Positions 26,283 to 35,700 of a stretch of 64,000 bases of DNA are shown piece by piece. Source of the stretch: CAVURS01 sp963795385 (GTDB taxonomy: Bacteria; Actinomycetota; Actinomycetes; Actinomycetales; CAVURS01). Numbering within the stretch: the first letter of the stretch is position 1; each line of letters starts with the position of its first letter. The notes below the pieces were generated by a model. It searched no databases, had not been told where the DNA came from, and was given only the letters and a program-made list of their open reading frames with translations. The stretch is from the NCBI GenBank assembly GCA_963795385.1, contig CAWCHK010000005.1, positions 62,001 through 126,000 on the forward strand, given 5' to 3'. Both the position numbers and the translations under genes were made by a program.

Positions 26283-27584
26283 TCAGGTCGGCGACGACTC
26301 CACGGAGGTCAGCCGGCGCTGCAGGAACTCGCGTTCCGCGTCGTTGCCGACCAGTGCGAGCGCCGCGCGATAGGCCGTCCCGGCCTCGTCCCGACGGCCC
26401 AGCCGGCGCAGCAGGTCGGCCTTCGTCGCCGGGAGGTAGTGGTAGCCCGCGAGCCGTCCGTCGGCCTCCAGGGCGGACACCGCGGCCAGGCCAGCCTCCG
26501 GCCCGTGCACCATCGCGACGGCCACGGCGCGGTTCAGCCCGACCACGGGCGAGGGCCACACGCCCACCAGCAGGTCGTAGAGGCTCAGGATCTGCGACCA
26601 GTCGGTCTCGGCCCACGAGGGGGCCTGGTCGTGGAGGGCAGCGATCGCGGCCTGAAGTGCGAACCGCCCCGGTCGCCCGCCGCGCAACGCGTCCAGCACC
26701 AGCCGGTGGCCGCGATCGACCTGCTCGCGGTCCCAGAGCGAGCGGTCCTGGTCCTCGAGCAGGACCAGCCCTCCCCGCGCATCGAGCCGGGCCCCGCTCC
26801 GGGCGTCGGTGAGCAGCATCAGGGCGACCAGGCCGAGGGCCTCGCGCTCGTCCGGCATCAGGGCTGTCAACATCACTCCGAGAGCGATGGCCCGCTCGAC
26901 CAGGTCGCTGCGCACCAGGTCGTCGCCGAGCGGTGCGGTGTGCCCCGTCGTGAAGAGCAGGTGCACGACGGTCAGGACCGCATCCAGCCGGTCCGGCAGC
27001 TCGGCCTCGTGCGGCACGCGGTAGGGGATCCGCGCGCCGGTGATCTTCTTCTTGGCCCGGGTCACGCGGGCCGCCATCGTGGACTCGGACACGAGGAACG
27101 CACTGGCGATGTCGCTGGTGCTCAGGCCGCAGACCAGGCGCAGGGTCAGTGCGACCTGGGCCTCCCGGGCCAGCGCCGGGTGGCAGCACGTGAAGACCAG
27201 CCGGAGCCGGTCGTCGCTGATCACGTCGACCTCCTCCTCGGCGGCGTCGTCCGCGCCGCTCGGGCTCTGACCGACGTACGACGTCCGGCTGGCCGGGTCG
27301 ACCAGCAGGGGCAGCTTGTCCCGCAGGGTGCGGTCGCGGCGGAGCTGGTCGATGGCCCGCCGCCGGGCGGTCGTGGTCAGCCAGGCCCCGGGCGACCTGG
27401 GGATCCCGTCGCGCACCCAGGCCACCAGCGCGATGCTGAACGCCTCGGCGGCACACTCCTCGGCCAGGTCGAGGTCGCGCGTCGCCCGCGCGGTCGCGGA
27501 GAGCACGAACGCCCACTCCGACCGGTACGCCGCGGCGACGGCGGCCCGGACCTCCGCCTCGGGGCCGTCGTCGCCGCTGGGCAC
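26283..27584 (-). CDS. ECF42-type sigma factor with C-terminal DUF6596/TPR-like extension
   Basis: The 433-residue protein has sigma region 2 (AYRSEWAFVLSATARATRD, LAEECAAEAFSIALVAW) and region 4 (RLVFTCCHPALAREAQVAL, LRLVCGLSTSDIASAFLVSESTMAARVTRAKKKI). A helical C-terminal extension of about 230 residues with TPR-like repeats follows (VVGLNRAVAVAMVHGPEAG, GYHYLPATKADLLRRLGR). The large extension is the mark of the ECF42 group, where it is needed for activity and no classical anti-sigma is used. The gene directly follows (5 nt) a DGPF/YciI gene, the known ECF42 partner type. Targets are probably the DGPF gene and itself. The ribosome site is not strong, and translation is likely coupled. Confidence 0.93.
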   Translation of the reverse strand: MPSGDDGPEAEVRAAVAAAYRSEWAFVLSATARATRDLDLAEECAAEAFSIALVAWVRDGIPRSPGAWLTTTARRRAIDQLRRDRTLRDKLPLLVDPASRTSYVGQSPSGADDAAEEEVDVISDDRLRLVFTCCHPALAREAQVALTLRLVCGLSTSDIASAFLVSESTMAARVTRAKKKITGARIPYRVPHEAELPDRLDAVLTVVHLLFTTGHTAPLGDDLVRSDLVERAIALGVMLTALMPDEREALGLVALMLLTDARSGARLDARGGLVLLEDQDRSLWDREQVDRGHRLVLDALRGGRPGRFALQAAIAALHDQAPSWAETDWSQILSLYDLLVGVWPSPVVGLNRAVAVAMVHGPEAGLAAVSALEADGRLAGYHYLPATKADLLRRLGRRDEAGTAYRAALALVGNDAEREFLQRRLTSVESSPT

Positions 27585-27589
27585 AGTGC

Positions 27590-27934
27590 TCAGCTGTCGA
27601 ACTCCAGGACCGGGCGGACCTCGACGCCACCGAAGCGGGCCGGGCAGAGCTTCGCCACGGCGAGCGCCTGGTCCAGGTCGGCGGCCTCGATCAGGTAGTA
27701 ACCGCCGAGCGCCTCCTTGGTCTCCGCGAACGGCCCGTCGGTGACGACGTCAGCCCGGATCGAGGTCGCCGTCGAGGTGGGCTGCAGGGCGTTGCCGCCC
27801 ACGAACGTCGCGCCGGTCTCGGTGAGCTGCTCGGCGAACCGGTTGTGCGCATCGGTCACCTGCTGCCACACGTCCGGGGTGGCGCTGGCGTACGACGCCT
27901 CGTCCTCGTAGATCAAGATGAGGTACTGGGCCAT
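27590..27934 (-). CDS. YciI family (DGPF domain) protein
   Basis: The 114-residue protein has a ferredoxin-like dimeric alpha/beta barrel fold signature: MAQYLILIYEDEASY at the start, then VTDGPFAETKEALGGYYLIEAADLDQALAVA with the eponymous DGPF motif, and EVRPVLEF at the end. DGPF proteins are genetically linked to ECF42 sigma factors, and here the sigma gene starts 5 nt downstream. The biochemical role is not established. The ATG at 27934 is supported by AAGGAG; an upstream in-frame extension lacks a ribosome site. Confidence 0.93.
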   Translation of the reverse strand: MAQYLILIYEDEASYASATPDVWQQVTDAHNRFAEQLTETGATFVGGNALQPTSTATSIRADVVTDGPFAETKEALGGYYLIEAADLDQALAVAKLCPARFGGVEVRPVLEFDS

Positions 27935-28021
27935 GACGGGTGCTCCTTCGTCGTCTGGGCAGGGCAGGTGGTGCCTGTCACCGATCCGACGAACAGCATG
28001 CCGTGCGATCGACAACGGTTC

Positions 28022-28654
28022 CTACGCCAGGTTGCGGCCGGCCGCGCGCAAACGCTCCAGCCGGGCCCGCAACCCTCGGGCCGGCGACGGGCGCCGGGCC
28101 GGCTCCTCCGCGACGGCGGCGGCCAGCGAGGCGGTCGTGAGCTGCAGCGGGATCGAGCCGTCGGCCAGGGTCCGGCGCAGCCGGTCGGCGATCGCCCAGA
28201 CCTCGCCGGTGCGCAGCCGGGCGGGCAGGGCGCGCAGTGCCGAGGCCACGTCCTGCACGCCGTACGCCGCGGTCGCGGCCGGCTGGCGCAGGGGCGTGTC
28301 CTGGCGGGCCAGGCAGATCAGCGCCATGACCGCCGTACGGTGCCCGGGATCGAGCCAGGCCGTCACCGCGGCGGCCGCGGACTGCGCGAGCTCGCACTCC
28401 CGCTCCCGCGACGCGCCGTTCTGGCGGAGCATCCCGCCCACGACGTCGACCGTGCCGTCCCAGTCCTTGGTGTCGATGACGACGACCCCGCCCGGCCCGA
28501 CGGCGATGTGGTCGATGCTGGCGAACCGCCGGCCCGGCCGCTGCAGGTCGTGCAGGACCAGCCAGCCGTCCGGCTCGAGCTCGGCCAGCGCCTCCGCGGT
28601 CCGGCGCTGGGCAGCCTGGAAGCGCACTCGCTCCGCTCTCACCCCGGTGTGCAC
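28022..28654 (-). CDS. NERD (nuclease-related) domain protein
   Basis: The protein (about 210 residues) has the NERD core in its first half: AAQRRTAEALAELEPDGWLVLHDL, FASIDHIAVGPGGVVVIDTKDWDG and VDVVGGML. The D-x-n-V-I-D-T-K pattern is that of PD-(D/E)XK nuclease-like proteins. The C-terminal half is helical and basic. Function is unknown in bacteria; it is often a stand-alone accessory gene. The start is set at GTG 28654 because GGGGAGGG lies 5 nt before it; an upstream ATG (28726) has no site. Confidence 0.85.
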   Translation of the reverse strand: MHTGVRAERVRFQAAQRRTAEALAELEPDGWLVLHDLQRPGRRFASIDHIAVGPGGVVVIDTKDWDGTVDVVGGMLRQNGASRERECELAQSAAAAVTAWLDPGHRTAVMALICLARQDTPLRQPAATAAYGVQDVASALRALPARLRTGEVWAIADRLRRTLADGSIPLQLTTASLAAAVAEEPARRPSPARGLRARLERLRAAGRNLA

Positions 28655-28741
28655 GCAGCCCTCCCCAGACGTCGTCGTGACAAGGCTGCATCGACGGGCC
28701 GGGTGCCCTGCTTCAGGGCCACCCACCCGTTTGGCTGACGG

Positions 28742-29179
28742 TCAGCCGCGACGGCGCCGGCTGAGGGAGTCCACCAGCAGGCCGACGCCGATGCCCAGCA
28801 TCCAGACGTCCTTGGAGATGGTCAGGCCCTGCGAGGACGGCGCGAGGCTGTGCGGCTTGCGCATGCCGTCGGTGCGCAGGTACATCCCGAGCAGGCCGGC
28901 CGAGAACCCGGTCAGGGCTGCGCCTGCGACCACCGTCGGTACGACCGGCGCGACGAGCAGGGCGCCCAGCGCGATCTCACCGGTGGACAGGCGCCGAACG
29001 AAGCTCTGCGGGTCCTGCTTCTCCAGGAACGGGTAGGTCCCCTTGGCGAAGCCGTGCAGCATCGCGGCCCGTTCGGCGTCCGCGCGACGCTTCTCGACCC
29101 CCGAGTTCAGGATGAACGCACCGGCGGCGAGCCGGCCCGGGAGGTCGCGCAGCTTGATCGGCTGGGACAGCAGACCCAT
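28742..29179 (-). CDS. DoxX family membrane protein
   Basis: The 145-residue protein has an N-terminal amphipathic segment (LRDLPGRLAAGAFILNSGVEKRR) that contains the DoxX-like SGxxK pattern. Hydrophobic segments follow around TGEIALGALLVAPVVPTVVAGAAL and FSAGLLGMYL, then VWMLGIGVGLLVDSL, and the protein ends with Arg residues. DoxX-type proteins are small membrane proteins linked to redox or thiol stress; the exact role here is unknown. The upstream region (29180-29235) is AT-richer than the rest and holds the palindrome ATCATTTGAT, so a promoter or operator there is plausible. Confidence 0.85.
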   Translation of the reverse strand: MGLLSQPIKLRDLPGRLAAGAFILNSGVEKRRADAERAAMLHGFAKGTYPFLEKQDPQSFVRRLSTGEIALGALLVAPVVPTVVAGAALTGFSAGLLGMYLRTDGMRKPHSLAPSSQGLTISKDVWMLGIGVGLLVDSLSRRRRG

Positions 29180-29273
29180 GTTGAACCCCTAGTCTCACGT
29201 CATCAAATGATCCAAAATTCAACTTACCCTGGGGGGACGGGGACCGCGCGGCGGGTGCCTCAAGCCCACCGGC

Positions 29274-30464
29274 GTGGACGCCGAGGCAAGTCGGGTGAGT
29301 ACCAGCGTGGTGACCCGCTGGCGGTACGTCCTCCTGGCCGCCGCCGCTGTGGCGCTGCTGCTCAGCCGGCGCGGGACATCCGGCGACTGGGACTTCTTCC
29401 AGTCCGGCTCCACCCTCTTGCGCGGCCCGCATCCGCTCCACCTCTACGCCTCCCACCCCGAGCTGCAGATCGGGCCGCTCGCCCTCGTGGCCGCGATCCC
29501 CTTCACGCTGCTGGCCTGGGGGACGGCACTGGTCAAGGCAGTCATCTTCGCGGGCGGCCTGGTCTGCATCCGCTCGGCCGAGCTGACCGGCCGCGCGCTC
29601 CGCGGCTCGGTCCCGCCCCTGCGGGTCCTGGTCGGCGGCCTGCTCTTCCTGCCGGTCTGGGCCTTCGTCGCGACCTCGGGACATCTGGACGACGCGATGG
29701 CTGTCTGCGGCGTCGCGGTGGCGATGGTCTGCATCGTGCGGGACCGCTCGCTCGCCGCGGGCGTCCTGCTCGGCCTGGCCATCGGCGCCAAGCCGTGGGC
29801 CGTGCTGGCCGTCCCTGTCCTCATGGGCCTCGGCGCGGACCGGCGCGTCCGGGCCCTCGGGCCGGTCGTCGCCATCCCGGCTCTGGCCTGGCTGCCCTTC
29901 GTGGTGTCCGCGCCCTCTACGGCTCGGGCCCTCGCTTCGTTCCACATCGCCCTGATGCCGTACTCCGCACTGCACCTGCTGCTCGGCCTGCCGGTGGGGA
30001 CCTCCTACCCGGGATGGGTCCGGCCGCTGCAGTTCGCGGTCGCACTGGTGCTCGCCCTGGCGGTTGCCCGTCGTGGGGCCTGGTGGGCCGTGCCCGCCAT
30101 CGCCTTCGGCGTCCGGCTGGTCCTGGATCCCGGCTCGATCACCTACTACGGGGCGGGCCTCGGCGCGGGAGCCCTGTTCGTCGACTTCGTGGCCGCCGGG
30201 ATGCCGCTGCTCTCCCTCGGTGCACTCGTCGGCATCGCTCTGCCGACCTACCTCGAGCTGTGGCTCTTCGCCCGCGACCAGGTGGCCCCGGCTCTGTCCC
30301 TGATGGGTCAGGCGGCGTACCTGCGGCTGGGGACCGCCGCCGCCGTCGTCACCCTCGCAGCGGCATCGACGGTGAACGTCCGTGCCCGCGCGGACCGGCC
30401 GGACACCGCGGAGGGCTCGGTGCCCGCGGTGGGCTCGGTCCGGGCACCGGGGCCGGTCAGCTGA
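29274..30464 (+). CDS. Polytopic membrane protein, GT87-like glycosyltransferase family
   Basis: The 396-residue protein has about ten membrane segments. The first periplasmic loop carries SGDWDFFQSGSTLLRGPHPLHLYASHPE, similar in layout to the acidic loop of GT-C/GT87 mannosyltransferases. Later segments include GVLLGLAIGAKPWAVLAVPVL, with the GxKPW-type loop seen in GT87 members. The DWDFF motif could supply the acidic catalytic residue. The tail is Pro/Val-rich and low complexity. The acceptor and donor are unknown. GTG 29274 and GTG 29295 are possible starts. The stop overlaps the convergent aldo/keto reductase stop by 8 nt. Confidence 0.75.
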   Translation: MDAEASRVSTSVVTRWRYVLLAAAAVALLLSRRGTSGDWDFFQSGSTLLRGPHPLHLYASHPELQIGPLALVAAIPFTLLAWGTALVKAVIFAGGLVCIRSAELTGRALRGSVPPLRVLVGGLLFLPVWAFVATSGHLDDAMAVCGVAVAMVCIVRDRSLAAGVLLGLAIGAKPWAVLAVPVLMGLGADRRVRALGPVVAIPALAWLPFVVSAPSTARALASFHIALMPYSALHLLLGLPVGTSYPGWVRPLQFAVALVLALAVARRGAWWAVPAIAFGVRLVLDPGSITYYGAGLGAGALFVDFVAAGMPLLSLGALVGIALPTYLELWLFARDQVAPALSLMGQAAYLRLGTAAAVVTLAAASTVNVRARADRPDTAEGSVPAVGSVRAPGPVS

Positions 30465-31428
30465 AGCCGACGACCGGGTGCGGGCCGTACGGCTCCTCGA
30501 GCTGGGCTACCTCGTCATCGGTGAGCTGGATGTCCACTGCCGCAACGGCATCGGCCAGGTGCCCGGGCTTGCTGGCCCCGACGATCGGCGCGGTCACGGC
30601 CGGGTGGTGGAGCACCCAGGCCAGGGCGACTCGGGCCCGGGGCACGCCACGGGCCTCGGCGACGGCCGCGACCCGCTCGACGATGGCGCGGTCCCCCTCG
30701 GCGTAGAGCGACTTGCCGAACTCGTCGTTCTCAGACCGCTCGGTCGTCTCGGCCCAGTCCCGGGTCAGCTTGCCGCGCGCCAGCGGGCTCCACGGGATGA
30801 CGCCGATCCCCTGGTCCAGGCAGAGGGGCAGCATCTCCCGCTCCTCCTCGCGGTTGAGCAGGTTGTAGTGGTCCTGCATCGAGACGAACCGGGTCCAGCC
30901 GTTCAGGTCCGCGACGTAGAGCGCCTGGGCGAACTGCCAGGCGTACATGCTCGACGCGCCGATGTAGCGGGCCTTGCCGGCCCGGACGACGTCGTGCAGC
31001 GCCTCGAGGGTCTCCTCGATCGGGACCTCCGGGTCCCATCGGTGGATCTGGTAGAGGTCGACGTAGTCCGTGCCGAGCCGGCGCAGGCTGTTGTCGATCT
31101 CGGCCATGATCGCCTTGCGCGAGAGGCCGGCACCGTTGGGGCCCGGGCGCATTCGCCCGTGCACCTTGGTCGCGAGGACGATGTCGTCCCGGCGGGTCAG
31201 GTCGTTCAGGGCGCGGCCGACGATCTCCTCGCTGGACCCGTCGCTGTAGACGTTGGCCGTGTCGAAGAAGTTGATCCCCGACTCCAGCGCCTCCTTGATG
31301 AAGGGCCGGCTGGCCTCCTCGTCGAGCGACCACGGGTGGTTGCCCCGAGCCGGGTCGCCGTACGTCATGCAGCCGAGGGCGATCCGGGAGACCTGCAGGC
31401 CGGTGTGGCCGAGCGTCGTGTAGTCCAT
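30457..31428 (-). CDS. Aldo/keto reductase
   Basis: The 323-residue NADPH-dependent enzyme begins MDYTTLGHTGLQVSRIALGCMTYGD, with the catalytic set Asp and Tyr in FFDTANVYSDGSSEEIVG, Lys in DIVLATKVHGRMRPGP and His in YQIHRWDPEVPIEETL. The C-terminal cofactor loop is VTAPIVGASKPGHLADAV. It resembles the AKR family near YajO/IolS, reducing small aldehydes; the physiological substrate is unknown. It is intact, unlike the AKR gene at 12-13 kb. The gene is convergent with the GT87-like gene, with overlapping stops. Confidence 0.94.
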   Translation of the reverse strand: MDYTTLGHTGLQVSRIALGCMTYGDPARGNHPWSLDEEASRPFIKEALESGINFFDTANVYSDGSSEEIVGRALNDLTRRDDIVLATKVHGRMRPGPNGAGLSRKAIMAEIDNSLRRLGTDYVDLYQIHRWDPEVPIEETLEALHDVVRAGKARYIGASSMYAWQFAQALYVADLNGWTRFVSMQDHYNLLNREEEREMLPLCLDQGIGVIPWSPLARGKLTRDWAETTERSENDEFGKSLYAEGDRAIVERVAAVAEARGVPRARVALAWVLHHPAVTAPIVGASKPGHLADAVAAVDIQLTDDEVAQLEEPYGPHPVVGFS

Positions 31429-31562
31429 CCGCCCAGTCTCCGACGGTCACGCCGTTCTCGCGAAGGCGGGTGGTCGGGGCGATCGGGCGGCGCGGTCCGG
31501 ACGGGCCGTGGCCACGGCAGGATGGGGCCCGGGGCGGCGCCCGCGACCCGAGGGAGCACGAC

Positions 31563-32075
31563 ATGACGGATCCGGTACGACGAGTGAACTATTACTTCGG
31601 CCAGATGCTGACGGTCGAGGACCTGCAGGCCGAGCAGGACTATCACCGCGAGATGCGCTACCTGCACAACCGGTTGCTCGGCCGCGGCGTGGTGCATGGC
31701 CTGGGCGTCACCACCGGGGACGGCGCGACGGTCGTGGTCGGCCCCGGCCTGGCGATCGACGAGTTCGGCCGGGAGCTCGTCCTGCCCGACGAGAGCAGCG
31801 TCGGCCCGGGAGGGGCCGCCGACCCGGACGGGTGGCGGGACGTCACCGCCAGCTGGGAGCAGCAACCCGACTCCTTCGTCGTCCCCGTCGAGGAGTGCGC
31901 GGACGAGACGGCCTTCACCCGCTGGCTCGAGCGGCCGCGGCTGGCACTGGCGCTGCCGGGCGAGGGGCCGGCGGGGTCCCTCATCCTGGGGCGGGTCCTG
32001 CTCTCCGGTGGCCAGGCCGCCGCCGTCGACGCCACTGGACGAAGCGACTGGCGACGGGCCGAACCCGGCGGGTGA
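31563..32075 (+). CDS. Conserved hypothetical protein with VNYYFGQ N-terminal motif
   Basis: The 170-residue protein begins MTDPVRRVNYYFGQMLTVED, then has LQAEQDYHREMRYLHNRLLGRGVVHGL and a beta-strand block (VVVGPGLAIDEFGRELVLP). This N-terminal block is one I recognise from proteins often encoded near contractile injection or phage-tail-like loci and near other accessory genes, but there is no tail gene in this window. No catalytic motif is seen. Start support is GAGGGA before ATG 31563. It may be a structural or adaptor protein. Function is not assigned. Confidence 0.75.
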   Translation: MTDPVRRVNYYFGQMLTVEDLQAEQDYHREMRYLHNRLLGRGVVHGLGVTTGDGATVVVGPGLAIDEFGRELVLPDESSVGPGGAADPDGWRDVTASWEQQPDSFVVPVEECADETAFTRWLERPRLALALPGEGPAGSLILGRVLLSGGQAAAVDATGRSDWRRAEPGG

Positions 32076-32201
32076 GCGTGGGCTTGACCCGAGAGCGTGG
32101 AAGGTCCTCCGCGCCTGGACCTGGGCGATGTTCCACGATCCGGCCGCGATCCGGGCGATCCGGCCGCGACCCTGTCGGCAGCGCGTGGCATCGTCGCGGG
32201 C

Positions 32202-32609
32202 ATGCCGTTGCCACTGACCCTGAGCCGGATCGAGGGTGCCATCCGCGGGTCATGGTCGGTCGAGACGTGCGACCCGGCCGACGTCGCTCACTGGTCCCCG
32301 GACAATCCGGCTCGAGGCCAGTGCGGCGCAACGGCTCTGGTGCTGCAGGACCTGCTCGGCGGTGACCTGCTGTCGGCCGAGGTGCTGCACGCAGACGGCT
32401 CCCGGCAGGGCATGCACAACTGGAACCGCCTGTCCGCCGGCCTCGAGCTCGACCTGACCCGGGAGCAGTTCCGGGCCGGGGAGCTGATCCGGACGCCGAA
32501 GGTCGTGGCCCGCCGCGGTCCACTCCCTGGTCGCGCTGTCGAGGAGTACCTGCTGCTGCGGTCGCGGGTCCGCGCCGCGCTCGAGGCAGACGTCCGGACG
32601 GCCCGATGA
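32202..32609 (+). CDS. YunG family protein
   Basis: The 135-residue protein has the YunG-like block SWSVETCDPADVAHWSPDNP, then ARGQCGATALVLQDLLGGDLL (a Cys in GQCGATA), HNWNRLSAGLELDLTREQF and a helical C-terminus. The conserved Cys, His and Asp are reminiscent of papain-like or NlpC/P60-like folds, but activity has not been shown for the family as far as I know. ATG 32202 follows an intergenic region of about 125 nt. The hairpin at 32668-32700 ends the gene. Confidence 0.82.
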   Translation: MPLPLTLSRIEGAIRGSWSVETCDPADVAHWSPDNPARGQCGATALVLQDLLGGDLLSAEVLHADGSRQGMHNWNRLSAGLELDLTREQFRAGELIRTPKVVARRGPLPGRAVEEYLLLRSRVRAALEADVRTAR

Positions 32610-32667
32610 GGTCTCGGGTCGCCCGGTGAGGGTCCTGCGAGGCAACGAGGTCACCCGCCAGCACCGG

Positions 32668-32700
32668 CGAGGACCCGGGCGCACCGCGCCCGGGTCCTCG
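32668..32700. terminator. Perfect 15-bp hairpin terminator between YunG-like gene and nrdJ
   Basis: CGAGGACCCGGGCGC pairs perfectly with GCGCCCGGGTCCTCG around a 3-nt loop ACC, and lies between the two convergent genes. The stem is long and GC-rich with no clear U tract. It is placed to stop transcription from both sides. Confidence 0.85.
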
Positions 32701-32729
32701 TCGTACGTCGCGCCCTCGGTGCCTGTGGC

Positions 32730-35700
32730 TCAGCTGCAGCCGCTGGTCGAACCGCAGCCTTCGCAGACGTAGCAGGAGCCGGCGGCCCGCATCTTCACTC
32801 CGCAGGTCATGCACATCGGCGCGTCCGAGGCCTTGCCGGTCAGCCGCTCCATCAGCTCGGCCGAGGAGTGCACCGAGCTGGAGACCGACTTCACCGACGC
32901 GGCCCCGGCGCCCGAGGTGATGTCCTCGGCGTGGACCTCGCCCTCGCCGTGCTGGTGACCCTCGTGACCGTCATGACCCTCGTGACCTTCATGACTGTCG
33001 AGGCCCTCCAGTCCCTCGGCCGGCCCGGCCGCGCCCTTGGCCTCGGACTTCTTCGGCTCGCGGGTCAGGACGGCCGTGGAGGCGTACCCCGCGATCTCGG
33101 CCTCGTCGTCCTCGGCCTCGGAGTCGTCGGCCGCGTAGGAGCCGGTCTCCAGCTGACGGGCCCGCTCCTCGGCGGTGTGGATGCCGAGGTAGGACCGGGT
33201 CTCGAAGTCCAGGTGGTCCAGCGCGAGGCGACGGAACACGTAGTCCATCAGCGACTGGGCCATCCGCACGTCCGGGTCGTCGGTCATGCCGGCCGGCTCG
33301 AACCGCATGTTGGTGAACTTCTCCACGAAGGTCTCCAACGGGACGCCGTACTGCAGCGCGACCGAGATGGCCACCGAGAAGGCGTCCATCACGCCGGCGA
33401 GGGTCGACCCCTGCTTGCCGAACTTCAGGAAGATCTCGCCCAGCCCGTCGTCCGGGTAGGACCCGGCCGTGAGATAGCCCTCGGCGCCGCCGACGGCGAA
33501 CGACGTGGTCTGGCTCGGGCGGCGCTTGGGCAGGCGCTTACGCGTCGGCCGGTGCTCCACCACCGCAGCCTCCATCGCGGGAGCGACCGCGGCCACCCCG
33601 TTGTCCGCACCCTTGGACTTCGCGTCGGAGAGCGGCTGGCCGACCTTGCAGTTGTCGCGGTAGACCGCGAGCGCCTTCAGGCCGAGCTTCCAGCCCTGCA
33701 GGTAGACGTCCTCGATCTCCTCGACCGTCGCGTCCTCGGGCAGGTTGACCGTCTTGGAGATCGCGCCGGACAGGAACGGCTGGGCCGCGGCCATCATCCG
33801 CACGTGACCCATCGCCTCGATCGAGCGGGCGCCCATCGCGGTGTCGAACACCGAGTAGTGCTCCGGGCGCAGGCCCGGCGCGTCGATGACGTGACCGTGC
33901 TCGGCGATGTACTCGACGATCGCCTCGACCGTCTCCTCGGTGTAGCCCAGCTTGCGCAGCGCCCGCGGGATCGTCAGGTTGACGATCTGCATCGAGCCGC
34001 CGCCGACGAGCTTCTTGAACTTCACCAGCGAGAAGTCCGGCTCGATGCCGGTCGTGTCGCAGTCCATCATGAAGCCGATGGTCCCGGTCGGTGCGAGCAC
34101 CGAGGCCTGCGCGTTGCGGAAGCCGTTGCGCTGCCCCGTCTTCACGACGTCGTCCCAGGCCTTGGTGGCCAGCCGCTGCACGTCCTTGTCGAGGGTGGTC
34201 ACGGTGCGGATCGCGTCGTTCGCGGCGGCGTGCTTGCGCATGACCCGCTGGTGCGCGTCGGCGTTGCGGGCGTAGCCGTCGTACGGGCCGACGATGCCGG
34301 CCAGCTCGGCCGAGCGCGCGTACGCCGTGCCGGTCATCAACGAGGTGATCGCACCGGCCAGCGCGCGGCCGCCGTCGGAGTCGTAGCCGAGCCCCGAGGC
34401 CATCAGCAGCGCGCCGAGGTTGGCGTAGCCGATGCCCAGCTGCCGGTACGCCCGCGTGGTGTCGCCGATCGCCTGGGTCGGGAAGTCCGCGAAGCAGATC
34501 GAGATGTCCATCGCGGTGATGACCAGCTCGACCACCTTGGCGAACGTCGCGCCGTCGAAGGTGTCGTCCTCCTTGAGGAACTTCAGCAGGTTGAGGCTGG
34601 CCAGGTTGCACGAGGAGTTGTCCAGCGACATGTACTCCGAGCACGGGTTGGACGCGGTGATCCGGCCGGTCTCGGGGTTGGTGTGCCAGTCGTTGATCGT
34701 GTCGTCGTACTGGATGCCCGGGTCGGCGCACTCCCACGCGGCCTTGGCGATCTTGTCGAAGAGCGTCCTGGCGTCGACCGTCTCGATGACCTCGCCGGTC
34801 TTGCGGGCTCGGAGCCCGAACTCCTTGCCCTCCTCGACCGCACGCATGAACTCGTCGTTGACCCGGACCGAGTTGTTGGCGTTCTGGTACTGCACCGAGG
34901 TGATGTCCCGGCCGCCGAGGTCCATGTCGAAGCCGGCGTCGCGCAGGACCCGGATCTTGTCCTCCTCGCGGGCCTTGGTCTCGATGAACTCCTCGATGTC
35001 CGGGTGGTCCACGTCGAGCACGACCATCTTGGCCGCGCGGCGGGTCGCCCCACCGGACTTGATCGTGCCGGCGCTCGCGTCGGCGCCGCGCATGAAGCTG
35101 ACCGGGCCGGACGCCGTGCCGCCACTGGACAGCAGCTCCTTGGAGGAGCGGATCCGGGACAGGTTCAGCCCGGCGCCGGAGCCGCCCTTGAAGATGAAGC
35201 CCTCCTCCTTGTACCAGGTGAGGATCGAGTCCATCGAGTCGTCGACGGCCAGGATGAAGCAGGCCGAGACCTGCTGCGGCGCGTCCGTGCCGACGTTGAA
35301 CCAGACCGGGGAGTTGAAGCTGAAGACCTGGTGCAGCAGGGCCCAGGTGAGCTCGTGCTCGAAGACCTCCGCATCCTGCTCGGTCGCGAAGTAGCCGTTG
35401 TCGACGCCGGCCTTGGTGTAGGTGAGCACCACGCGGTCGATCAGCTGCTTCAGCCCGGTCTCGCGCTGCGCGGTGTCGAGGGCGCCGCGGAAGTACTTGG
35501 TCGTGACGATGGTCGAGGCGTTGACGCTCCAGAAGTCCGGGAACTCCACGCCGCGCTGCTCGAAGATCGTCTCGCCGGTCTTCCAGTTCTGCTGGACGAC
35601 GTCGCGCCGCTCCCAGGTCACCTCGTCGTACGGGTGCACGCCTGGGGTCGTGTAGATGCGCTCGACGGTCAGCCCCCCGGCCGCCTTGCGCTTGGCCCGG

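Noticed and set aside
29180..29235. ATCATTTGAT palindrome before the DoxX-like gene as a regulator site
   Set aside because: Too short and AT-based to separate from chance; noted only in the gene entry.
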